From positions 9,787,501 to 9,851,500 of the forward strand of contig CM053143.1 of assembly GCA_028571685.1 (NCBI GenBank): a stretch of DNA of 64,000 nucleotides, written 5' to 3'. Positions 10,252 through 20,590 of the stretch are shown in pieces. The notes below the pieces were generated by a model. That model was not told the origin of the DNA, ran no database searches, and saw only the letters and a list, made by a program, of their open reading frames with translations. Position numbers and translations under genes: made by a program. This stretch comes from Heterohyrax brucei. Lineage: Eukaryota > Chordata > Mammalia > Hyracoidea > Procaviidae. Position 1 is the first letter of the stretch. Every line of letters begins with the position of its first letter.

Positions 10252-11360
10252 CAAAGGTGTGAAAATTAAGCTGAAGAACTCATCATAGAAAAAAATATCT
10301 CATTGCTGAATACCACTACAGTCACCTTTGAAGTATTCCCCTTGGGAAGTAATGTACTGACATCAGCACCTAGTCCATCATTCAAAGCAATTTTTAGAAC
10401 TCTTTTTCTGGGATGGCCATTACAGCTGTCACTGTATTACCCTTGATGTCATTAATATTATCAAAATGTCTTCCTTTCAATATTTCCTTTATGTTCAGAT
10501 AAGGAAAAAAATCATTGGAGGTCAGACCAGGTATGTAGTCAGGGTGTTCCAATATAGTTATTTGTTTACTGGCTAAAACCTCCCTCACAGACAGTGCCAT
10601 GTGAGCTGGTAGAAAATCGTGGTGTAAGAGGCACGAGTTGCTGGTGAAAAGTTCAGGCTGTTTTCATCTAACTTTTTCACTCAGCCTTTTCAGCACTTCC
10701 AAATAGCAAACTTGGTCAACTGTTCAGTTGATACAAATTCATAATGAACAATTCCTCTGATACAAAAAAAAAAAAATGTTAACAACATTGTTTTGACTTT
10801 TGATTTTGACTAATGGGATGTTTTTGGTCATGGAGTATTTGCTGACTTCCATTGTGCACTTTGAAGTTTTGTCTGAGGGTCATACTGGTACACCCATATT
10901 TCATCACTAGTGATAACATGGCCCCAAATATCATCTTGCCTACAGAAAAAGTTTCAGCAAACTTCAACTCTTTTTTGTTTTTGTATGTCAGTGACCTCCT
11001 TCAGGATCATTTCAGTACACACTTTTCTCATCTCAACATTTCTGTTTAAGATTTTCCTGTTTCTTTATCAGTGTTTACTTGATCGACTATGCTTCTCACA
11101 GTCAGCCAATGATTTTCACACACAATTCAATGAATTTTTGCAATGTTTTCATCAGTTCTGCTCATTACTGGCCACCGTGACCTTTCTTCTTCAGTGATGC
11201 TTTCTCTCCCCTCAGAAAAGTATTTAATCCATTTGTACACTGCCATTTTCTTATTGGCATTACCCCCATAAACTCGGACTAAAACGTTCCTGATTTCACT
11301 TCCACTGCTACCAAGTTTAAGAAGAATTTAGTGTTTGTTCGTTGCTCTAATTCAAGCTCC
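10252..11360 (-). mobile_element. Mariner DNA transposon, lacking its 5' terminal repeat
   Basis: The 3' terminal repeat is at 10255-10310 (gaaaattaagctgaagaactc) and the transposase remnant fills the rest. On the right the element stops at the transposase start region, without the 150 to 190 bp of 5' terminal sequence present in the 2.3-3.6 kb copy. The host L1 also lacks the end of ORF1 and the ORF1-ORF2 spacer here, so one deletion probably removed both. Confidence 0.8.
10314..11350 (-). pseudogene. Mariner transposase pseudogene
   Basis: Same family as the copy at 2.4-3.4 kb. Recognisable parts, N- to C-terminal, are KFFLKLGSSGSEIRNVLV, MAVYKWIKYFSEGRESITEE, the first Asp in ITSDEIW, the second in LHHDFLPAH (Asn changed to Phe next to Asp) and the third in TSNDFF. 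The longest open piece (10394-10600) spans the region after the second Asp. Stops, frameshifts and loss of the normal stop codon show it is inactive. Confidence 0.85.
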
Positions 11361-12415
11361 TAGAAAGAAAAACAGCTCAGCACAGTAAATTAAGTATAAT
11401 AAAGAAACCTGTAACAACACATAAAATACACAAAAATAATAGCAACTGAATTCATACCTATCAATAATTACACTGAATGTAAATGGGTTAAATGCACCAA
11501 TAAAAACAAAAAGAGTAGCAGAATGGATAAGAAAGCATGATCTGTCTGTACACTGCTATAAAAGACACACCTTAAACTTAAAGATAAAAACAAACTGAAA
11601 CTCAAAGGATAGAATATATATACCAAGAAAACAATATTAAAAGACAAGGAGTGGCAATATTAATGTCACACAAAATAGGCTTTAAAGTAAAATCCATCAG
11701 AGTGGACAAACAAAGATACAATGTACTAATTAAATGTTTGCTACATCAGGAGGACAAAACCATATAAAATACTTATACACCAAAAGACAAGGCCTCTAAG
11801 TACATCAAATGTACTCTAATAGCAATGAAAATTGAGACAGACAGTTTCACAATAATAGTGGGAGAATTCAACATACCATTCTTGGTGAAGGACAAAATAT
11901 CCAGAGCTAAGCCAAGTACCAGAAGCTCAGTAAAAGCACCAAAAACCAAAACCAAACCCACTGCTGTCAAGTGGGTAAAGCAAAACTGTTCCATAGAGTT
12001 TCCAAGGAGCACCTGGAAGATTTGAACTGTTGACCTGTTGGTTAGCAGATGTAGCATTTAACCACCACACCAGTAGGGTTTCCAACAAAGACACAGAAGT
12101 TCTCAGTGACACAATCAACCAACTCAGCCTCATAGACATATACAAACATACACAACATCAAATAAGTATACATTGTTTACCAATGCATATGGAACAGTCT
12201 CAAGAATAAAACATACATTAGGCCACCCAAAGAACTGAAGTATTGCAAAGCACCTTTTTAGACCATAAAGCCACAATAACCCAAGTCAATAGCAGAAAAA
12301 GCAAGGGAAAAAATTCAAACACATGGGAACTGAAAAACACCTTGATCAAAAGCTACTGGCTTATAGAAGAAATCAAGCACAGAATAAAGAAATTCATAGA
12401 AACAAATGAGAATGG
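11361..12415 (+). pseudogene. L1 ORF2 endonuclease remnant (old copy)
   Basis: The segment starting at about 11462 (ITLNVNGLNAP-like) matches the N-terminal apurinic endonuclease domain of L1 ORF2, which nicks the target DNA. It aligns with 20.6-21.4 kb of the other L1. The frame has many stops and is split by a SINE at 11941-12083. At about 12415 the sequence jumps to just before the reverse transcriptase catalytic box, so roughly 1.3 kb of the core is missing. Confidence 0.8.
11941..12083 (-). mobile_element. AfroSINE-type SINE inside L1 ORF2
   Basis: A minus-strand copy running from aaaccaaaaccaaaccc through to the head at about 12050-12082. It splits the L1 sequence ctcagtaaa / gacacagaag that is continuous in the copy at 21.07 kb, so its boundaries are well defined by comparison. 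The duplicated bases at the edges are short and imperfect. Confidence 0.9.
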
Positions 12416-14130
12416 AAAGTAGTAAAATTATCCTATTTTCAGTTGATATGATCCTATACAGAAAAACCCTAACAAGAAAAAAAAAAAAAAAATTACTGGA
12501 ACTAATAGAATTCAGCAAATTATAAGGATTCAAGATAAATACACAAAGTTGGATCCCTCTACATACACAAAGAGAATATCCAGGGAAAATCACAGAATCA
12601 ATACCATTTATAATAGCTTCGAAGAAGATACAAATACTTAGGAACAAATCTAACCAGAGATGTAAAAGACCTATACAAAGAAACCTACCAAACACTACTG
12701 CAAGTAACCAAGAGACCTGCATAGTTGAGAAATCTAGCTTGCTCATAGAAAGGGAGACTTACATTGTGAAAATGTCTATTTTACCCAAAGCAACCTATAA
12801 ATACAATGCAATCATGATCCAAAATCCTATGGCATTTTTTAATTGAGATGGAGAAATAAATCACCAGCTTCCTATAGAAAGGGAAGAAACACTGGATAAG
12901 TAAAGCAAAATTAAAAAAGAACAAAGTGGGAGGACTTATAGTGCCCTACTTTGGAATATATTACTCCTCTGTGGCAGTCAAAACAGCCTGATACTGGTAA
13001 AACAGACACATAGAACAGTGGAACTGAACTGAGAATCTGTACATACAATCATCAACTCTGCAGCAGACATTTGACAAAGGCCCAAAGTATGTAAAGTGGG
13101 GAAAAGATGATGTTGGCATAACTAGATATTCATCTGAAAAAAAGTCAAATAAGATCCATATCTCACTCTATGCACAAAACCAATTCAAAACAGATCAAAG
13201 ATCTAAATATCAAATCTAAAACTATAAAGATCATGGAAAAATTTAAAAATGGGACAACACAGTAAGCCCTAACACAAGGCGTAAACAGATTACAAAATGT
13301 ACAAACACCAGAAGAGAAAATAGATAACTGGGAACTCCTAAAATCAAACCTGTATTGTATGCTCATCCAAAGATTTCACCAAAAGAGTAAAAACGTAACC
13401 TACAGACTGGGGAAAAAGCTTTTCAGTAGCACAAATCCAGTCAGCATTCAATCTCTATAATCTACAAAGTACTATGACTTCAACAATAAGAAGACAAATA
13501 ATCCAATTAAAATATGGGTGAACAATATGCAAAGACGCTTCGCCAAAGAAGACATCCAGACAGCTAATAGATATATGTGAAAACGCTGCCAATCATTAGC
13601 TATCAGAGAAATGCAAATTAAAACTATAATAAGATGCCACCTCACCCCAACAACAAGGTTGGTATTAATCCAGAGAATGCAAAACAGTAAGTATTGGAGA
13701 AGCTGTAGAGAGACTAAAACACTTATACACTGTTAGTGGGAATGTGAAACAGTACAGCCACTTTGGAAATTGATCTGACGCTTCTTTAAAAAGCTAGAAA
13801 TAGAAATACCATATGATCCAGCAATCCCACTTCTCGTAACATGTCCTAGAGAAGGAACAGCTGCCGCACAGATACATACACAACAATCTTCATTGCAGCA
13901 CTATTCACAACAGCAAAAAGAAGAAATCAACTTAGGTACCCTTTGATGGAAGAATGGATAAACAAACTATGGTATAGTCATACAGTGGAACACTATGCAA
14001 TGAAAAACAACAACGATGAATGTGAGAAACATCTCATGAAATGGAATAATCTGGAGGACATTATAGTGACTGAAATTAGTCAATTGCAAAAGGTCAAATA
14101 TTTGATGAGATCACTGTTATAAGGATGCAA
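12416..14130 (+). pseudogene. L1 ORF2 C-terminal remnant (old copy)
   Basis: It starts at the reverse transcriptase box, read here as SVDM in place of ADDM (near 12440), then follows the order of the other L1 copies: the YLG segment near 12640, the PKA.Y region near 12785, the KCW..NW region, the KDI.AANRYM-like region near 13540 and the H.TP region near 13640. An 18-base A-run at 12476-12493 has been gained inside the coding region. A 143-codon open frame on the opposite strand here is a shadow. Confidence 0.8.
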
Positions 14131-14984
14131 GATTTGATTTAAACACAGAAGAAAACACTGTTTGATGGTTATGATGGGGGGCATTATTCACTAATTAAAT
14201 CATGGATAAGAACTATTTTAGGTGAAGGGTGAGACAACATACAGCAGAGAATTCAGCACAGAGCGAGCAAACTGAAATCTTAAAAGTATTCTAAATTAAA
14301 TCGAATTCTGTCAGGGTCAGAGTACCAAGGTCAGGGGACTGGGGACCATGACTCCAGGAGACATCAAGGTTAGCTGACAAAACAAAGTTTTTAAAACAAG
14401 TGTTTGGCATTGCACTTTGTTGAGTGCTGTCTGCGGTCTTAAAATCAAGTAAGTGGCCATCTAAGAAGCATTAATTGGTCTCAGTCCACCTGGAGCAAAG
14501 CAGAAAGAAGAGTATCGGTGACAAGTGTTAAGTGTAAGACCGAGAGGCAGAAAGAACCACGTTCAACGGAAACAACATCAACATCAGACCAGAACTAGAT
14601 GGTGCCTGGCAAACCACTAAAGACTGCCCTTATAAGGAACTGAACAAAGAGTCCCTGGTAGAGTTGGAGAAATGCAGGTTGCAGTGCTCGAAGTTTAATA
14701 AAAAGACCAGACTTGATTGTCAGATGCACTGGAGAGTTCCTGGAAGACATGGCCCACAAATTGTCTGTTAGCCCACTACTGAAACCATTCTGGAAACCAA
14801 CTCCTCAGACAAAGACTGAACTGATATATGACATAAAACAATATGGGAGAAGAATTCACTTCCTAGCTTAGGTACATACAAAAGGCTAACTGAACAGTTC
14901 CTGCTCAGAATTGAGAGAGGACACTGGAGGGGTACAGAAGCTGGAACATGTTCAAAGGGAGGGGTATGCTAGGGTGACAGAGCA
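14131..14984 (+). mobile_element. L1 3' UTR (old copy)
   Basis: It follows ORF2 directly. Shared landmarks with the younger L1 3' UTRs are gggtgagacaacat, the ccaaggtcaggggactgggg box, and the gtcttaaaatcaag..ggccatct box. It differs enough from the 24.4-25.4 kb version to be an older subfamily. A SINE sits at its end, and similar sequence may continue to about 15230. Confidence 0.7.
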
Positions 14985-15158
14985 GAAAAAAAAAATCTGC
15001 TGCCAACAAGTTGATTCCAATCCACGTTGACCTATAGCTACCTTGTAAGATAGAGGAGAACTGCCTCATAAAGTTTCTAAGGAGAGCCTGGTGGATTTGA
15101 ATTGCCGACCTTTTGGTTAGCAGTTGTAGCACTTAAGTAATATACCAACAACTTTTCC
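14985..15158 (-). mobile_element. AfroSINE-type SINE
   Basis: A full-length minus-strand copy: tail at 14998-15040 (ctgccaacaagttgattcc), B-box region near 15095 (ggatttgaattgccgacc), head near 15120-15150. Inserted at the end of the old L1. Confidence 0.9.
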
Positions 15159-15237
15159 GACCAAATGTAAAGACACATTATGTTGCCTCAGTGTTGGGTT
15201 GTAATGCCAGTATTTCTATAATATCGCCTCACATTTT

Positions 15238-15345
15238 TATTCATTTATTTAAAAATATTTATTGAGCAACTGTAACATATGTACTAGTTAGTGTGAGAGC
15301 CACTGTAGATGTAAAGACGAATAAGAAATGACTCTCACCTTATAT
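15238..15345 (-). mobile_element. L2 LINE remnant, 3' end
   Basis: The plus strand reads tttattgagcaactgtaaca..gtgtgagagccactgtagatgtaaagacgaataag, the reverse of the standard L2 3' end (ending in a gctcaataaat-like motif). It is very old and diverged. Confidence 0.55.
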
Positions 15346-16861
15346 AGATCAAAGTAGAATTTGGGAGGCAGGTAAGTACTAATACAAACTAAAATGCATT
15401 ACATTAGATGTTTTAAGAATATCTAAACAAAATGCTATGGAAACACAAGAGATGAGGGGACTGTAGAAATCTTATTGCCTTACACTATGATCCCATTAGA
15501 TTTAGCTAGTGTATAAAAAGTGGAGTTCCAACCAACAGGGAAAAAAGGGCTCTTCTGTAAGAAGTAACTTGTACTAAAGCGTATCCAACTAAGCTGAAAA
15601 GTTCAAAGTGGTAAAGGTGAGAAAATGGCAGGCTAATAGGTACAGAGAAAATTATTGGACCTAAACCATGGAGCAGTTTTGAAGTTTGCTCTCAAATCCA
15701 GTGGTCTCTAACATCTTTTTATTGTGCATCATTATTAGCATGGATCTGTGGCATATAAACAGGCTATTTATTATATGTTACAGAATCTACACTGAAAATG
15801 CAAATTTAAAAAGTACAAGATAAAAAAAAATCAAAGAGAGATATTTTTTCTTCTTATAATCCAGTGGTTTGCTCTTTGTCCATTCATTCCAATTCAGAAA
15901 CTACTTCTTCAAGATCATAAAATTCAAAAGATGTGAAAACAAGCAAATGCTGCCATCAGCTTTGCTTTATTTAGGCGATTAAGCTGGGGAAAATGAAAAT
16001 GGATGGAAAAAGCAAAACCAGGTGCAAGGTTTTCATGTAGTGTCTGCAGTAATTGATAGAGAGAGATGGTTGGTTAAACCTGTAGCAGAGAGAAGAGCCT
16101 GTGACTAATTAGCTAGGAAGAACAGGGCATTATCAGTGCCACGTTCATGCTAAGGTTTCTCTCGGCCCATCTGCCTTGGCTACTCAGAACCATATACACA
16201 ATTCCTAAGAAAACTATTCTCTTTTGCATGCTTTATCTCCAGACTTGTCACCAAAAGAGAAGATATGAGAGACAAGTAACAAAATAAAGAGAAGTATATA
16301 AAAAGTTTAACAATTATATTCAGATAGTGGGTATAGATGTGTTCATTATACTAGTCTCTATATCTTTCTGTATATAATGCATATAATTTATGTATATAAA
16401 TAAATTATAATGTATATAAGTTATAATGTATATAAGTTATAATGCAAACAAAAACAGTTTATATGTAGATAATTGTGATTATTAAGCATTTATTTTTCCT
16501 TGCAGAATCTAAGCAGTTTTGTTAAATTTGATGAAATGCTGACATCTGAGAATGCTTTACCTTAAAATGATTAAACATTTCATATGTCTGTAGATAGGTG
16601 CAGAATTGCAATGAACTCCCCACTTCTTGTTACAAAATTAATGAGTGTTCACTGAAGCTACAGCAAAGAATTTTCCTCAAGGCATGCTACAAAAACATTT
16701 CTAGTTGCAGTATGAATGCAAAGTCGTGCTTGAATTCAATTATTTAAATTATGCACATTTTTTAAGATGACGAATGCCACACACACACAAAAAAAAAAAT
16801 TCTTTTGATTTTTTTCTCTTTTTGTAAAACCCCTGTCCTACCTTATCATCTCTTACAATCA
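15346..16861. other. No recognised gene; tandem AT repeat inside
   Basis: Mostly AT-rich sequence with no clear repeat family. Near 16365-16445 a unit of about 17 bp (ataatgtatataagtt) is repeated two to three times. A CA/A run lies at 16781-16799. Confidence 0.45.
16360..16445. repeat. Short tandem AT repeat
   Basis: The unit taatgtatataagtta is repeated in tandem within 16405-16445, preceded by related TATA-rich sequence. Confidence 0.75.
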
Positions 16862-17630
16862 GTGTTTTTCTTTTTTCTTTTTGGTTGTGATTAAGTGAAA
16901 GTATACAATCCAAATTAATTTTGCATTCCCACCTATCTGTAGCTCCTTCTGCTCTGCTTACCCAGTGACAGCACGCTCCCCCTTTTCACTCTATACTTGT
17001 CGTATCCTCTTAACAGTCTCCTGTCCCCTTTTCTCCACCTTCTTCTCCCCCATCTAGAAAGAGACCAGTAGGACAGCATCCTATAAATGAATAGAACCAC
17101 AAAATACACACACCATATGGTCACATTGTGTCCCTGAGTCCAGTCCATTTTTGTCCGAAGGGTTGAACTCAGTAGTGTTTTCTGGACTGGGGCAGCAGCA
17201 GATCTAGAGGCCATGTTTCCAGGGGACCCCCAGGCCATCAAACTGTCAATTGTGGTCTTTTAGTAGACTTCTTTAGCTGCACCCCTCTTTTTCTCATGTT
17301 GCCACAGGGACTCAGCATTGTGTGCCCCTTCAGGGTTGTCTTTGGTGGTAGCCAGGCACCATCTGGTTTTCGTGGTCACATGTTGATACAGTCTCCCATT
17401 CACATGGGTCCTGCTGTCTGTTGAGCTTTTTTGCCTCATGCCTTTGTTGTCCTTGGTGATCATCTGTTCCAGATGAGTTGGGACCATTTGGTGTACCTCA
17501 GATGGCAGCTTGCTAGCTTTTAAGACACCAGACGCCATTCACCAATATGGGGTGCAGCAGGCTCTCTTAGCAATAGGCTAGTTATGCCGACTGACCTCTA
17601 TGTCCCCTGAGAACATGGTCCCCTAATGAA
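16862..17630 (-). mobile_element. L1 3' UTR, minus strand
   Basis: The complement matches the 3' UTR of the L1 copies at 49.0-49.66 kb in order: aacatggtcccc, the aagctagcaagctgcc box, gatgatcacc, the cagatggtgcctggc box, and gtgctgtcactgggtaagc close to the 3' end with a gcatgcaaa-type terminus. It is 5'-truncated, keeping only about 0.77 kb. Open frames across it on either strand are shadows. Confidence 0.9.
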
Positions 17631-18174
17631 TGTTTTTCTAAGGACAGGTTGGGGGACAATTAAAGATTAAATTCTGAGCATGCTCTCCATTTCATCTGAC
17701 TACTTAAGGATCTAAAGGTCCAATAAATTCTAAATATTGAGAAAAGAAGTCACTCAGTACCACTGTCCCTTTCTTATAAATGATTTTGTCCAAAAATGAT
17801 ACCTCAAACTATCACAGGAGTAAAAGATTTGCTTCCACTGCAATAGTTAATCATACTACAAAATAAAGTGGGATCTCAATTTCAGTAACTGATTCATAGT
17901 ACATCACTTAAGTCTCAATAAAAGAGAAAAATTGTGTTGGATGTGAGATATGAGCCTTTAAAAGTGCAGTGATGCAATTATAGATTCATGAAATAAATAA
18001 TCCTTGAAGCACATAATTTGTCCTTTATGCTCTTTATAATAAAAATTTAATACTTTCATTTTATATTTCCCCTTCTTTTATTTTTAAGAGTGAGCACAAG
18101 AATCTTCCATATGGTATGTACACTTTATAATTATACAATTAATATATATGTCATAATCCTTCTATATGAAAAAA
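17631..18174. other. No recognised gene or repeat
   Basis: AT-rich flank between two L1 copies. I see nothing I can assign. Confidence 0.45.
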
Positions 18175-19229
18175 TACAAAGGGCAGAGCAAGATGGTGGA
18201 CTAAACACACATCTCCCTAAATCCTTCTGGAAACCAAGACCTGAATTGATAATTAAAAGGAGACTTCTGGACATCTAGTGAGCCCTAGGATGCAGCATAG
18301 CACTGTTAATTTGGACTTCATTCCACTGAATGTAAAACCTCCTCTGTTTTGCTTATCCTACTCTCAGTGAATGTGGAATTGCAAGTACTGAAGGTAATTA
18401 ACGATTTTAATATTTTTTCTCTGTCTTAGCTAGCAGGTGGAGCTGGGACTTGACTACCCACTAATCTCAGATGTACTACTGGTGGGATCGGCAAGCAAAA
18501 TTGCCATATTTTGAGAGCTCAGTTTTGGACTCTGTGCCTCTTAGCAGCTTTGGCCTCTCTTTTTGTTTCTGCCATATAGTAGCTGGTACTGAAGCAGTGG
18601 GAAGGTTGTACGGGACACCATCTTGATCTATTAGGAGTCAGAGATACCCATATAGAGGCCCCAGTTGGACTTAGTCCCTAGGCTAGGAGGCAGCACCTGC
18701 CCTGAGCAGAGCACTTTTCTGGCAAAGAAGCAGTATTTTACACAGTGTCGCTTATGGGTGGGGCCTGGCAACAGAGGCAGGGACTTTGTGCAGCTTGGCA
18801 CCTTTGGCCTCTCTTTTGGTCCCAGCCAGGTGGCGTGCTTGTGCAGGACACCATCTTGTTCCACTGGGAGATGGAATACCCATATGGAAGCCTCAGCTGG
18901 ACCTAATTCCTGGGCTAGGAGACAGTGCCCGTCCAGAGGAGAGCACTTTTCCAGTGGAAAGGCAGTACTTTACACAGTGTCACCTACAGCTGGGGCCCAA
19001 CAGCAGAGGGCAGCAGGGAAGTAGCCCTTCTGCATTTTGAGCTGGTTTATAACATCTGGGGTTCCATATAGAGGTGTTTACTTTGCCAGCTGGGAAGAAG
19101 GACTTATAGACATGAAAATTTGACTGACTGTGGAGGTTGTCACATACCTTTTACCTCTCATTTTAAGATGCCCTAGAGAAACAACTGCAGTCCATCCTCA
19201 CAGCATCTCTCCGAGCCTCTACTGACTTA
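18175..19229 (+). promoter_or_regulatory. L1 5' UTR with repeated units
   Basis: The 5' UTR starts with gggcagagcaagatggtgg. Two related units follow (about 18545-18784 and 18785-19015). They share ggcctctctttt, gacaccatcttg, cccatat, gagcacttttc and acacagtgtc in the same order. Landmarks are offset by 232 to 254 bp. By analogy with other mammalian L1s, repeated 5' UTR units would act as promoter modules; that role is inferred. Confidence 0.7.
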
Positions 19230-20132
19230 CATGATGCCCACAAAAGCAACAAACCAAGAAATCTCATGGCTTCAGAAGGCCCCCAAAAGAAAGCACCTCA
19301 CAACTTCCCAGACAAATAATCTTTTCTGAAACTATCAGAAGGTGAATACAAAAGGGTTATATATAGAGCCCTCACAGAAGTTACACAAAATGCAGCACAG
19401 CACAAGGAAAAATTAAGCAAGATGTTTGATCTGATGGAACACCAGTACTCTGAAATCCAACAGATTAAGAACAAAATCAAAGACATAGAAACTTCAATTC
19501 AAAGCCAAGAAAACAGAATGGAACAAATGGAAAAGAGAATTTCTGATTTGGAAGACAGAGCTACTGATGCCAGCGTCTATGAGGGGAAATCAGAGAAAAG
19601 AAACAAGAAAATGAATAAGCATTAAGAAGCATGTGGGACGTGATTAAGAGGAACTATCTATGATTAATTGGAGTTCCTGAACAGGGCGAGACATCTGAGA
19701 ACACAAAGCATATTGTTGCTGAGCTGCTGATAGAAAACTTCCCAGAAATTATGAAAGAAGAGAATATAGATATCGAAGATGCATACTGAACACCACTCAA
19801 TATAGTTCTCAAGACAAAGACTCCAAAACATACTCTAATCAAGCTTAACAAAATAAAACACAAGCAGAAACTCTTAAAGGCAGCAAGACTCAAAGCAATG
19901 CTTACATTCAGAGGGAAACCCTGTGGGTTTTCGTCGAACCTCTCAGCAGAAATGACATGGGCAGGGAGACAGTGGGATGAGACATTCAAAGCCTTAAATG
20001 ACAAGAACTTCCAACCAAGAATTATATATCATGCAAAACTATCTTTCAAATATTCAAATCAAATTAATACATTCGCAGATAAACAGAAACTCAGAGACTT
20101 TGTGAAAAAAAACCAAAGCTACAGGAAACACT
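19230..20132 (+). pseudogene. L1 ORF1 pseudogene
   Basis: ORF1 makes the trimeric RNA-binding protein of the L1 particle. The likely start is at 19230 (MMPTKATNQEISW), chosen because it precedes the coiled coil at the normal distance. A heptad-rich coiled coil follows at 19422-19560 (IQQIKNKIKDIE, MEQMEKRISDLED), then the RNA-recognition-like centre (NFPEIM) and a C-terminal domain with LSAEMTWAGRQWD and KNFQPRIIYHAKLSF up to the stop at about 20132. Frameshifts and stops split it into at least three pieces, so it is inactive. Confidence 0.85.
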
Positions 20133-20134
20133 GA

Positions 20135-20590
20135 AAGAAGCTCTTGACTTAGAAGAAAAAAACCATTAATTTAATATTTTAGGAGGAAATAGGAGGTGCA
20201 TCATCCAGAAACCTACACAGTTGGGGAAGGTTGCAAACTCAACCAAAGCTGTAACATTACAAGAAGTGATATAGTGATCATATCATGAAAACTGATGTCA
20301 TCATACTAAAAAGAGGGATGCTATACTCCCTGCAGATTGAGAGAAAGTTTATAACATTTGTAGTTCCTAAAGTTGAGTTTAATCATAGACTATTATGGGG
20401 GATTACAAGGGCAGCCGCAAAGCACAATAAAGATGAAGCATATGAAATCAAGAAACATAATAGAGGAGTCTCAACAACTGCAAAACCATCACTGAAAAAG
20501 GGGAAAAATCAACTTATAAAGAAGAGTGTGTCAAAACAAAATAACAAGAAGAATAGAGAAAACATCAACACAAAAATAAACATATCACAA
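20135..20590 (+). other. Long L1 inter-ORF spacer with a lysine-rich open frame
   Basis: About 455 bp separate ORF1 from ORF2, far more than the 60 or so bp in human L1. It holds a plus-strand open frame at 20285-20593 (102 codons) with a basic, Lys/Asn-rich C-terminal half. I do not recognise it. It could be a lineage-specific extension of the spacer, a former ORF1 extension, or a chance frame in A-rich sequence. Confidence 0.5.

Noticed and set aside
12315-12746. 143-codon minus-strand open frame
   Set aside because: It lies antisense to degraded L1 ORF2 and has no independent protein-like features. It is a shadow of the A-rich coding strand.
16933-17538. Minus-strand open frames of 102 and 92 codons
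   Set aside because: They translate the L1 3' UTR in its own orientation, downstream of ORF2. The same non-coding UTR occurs in other copies without conserved frames.
18665-19040. Open frames of 119 and 84 codons on the plus strand
   Set aside because: They fall in the repeated L1 5' UTR units and share pieces with each other because of the repeat. No L1 protein is encoded there.
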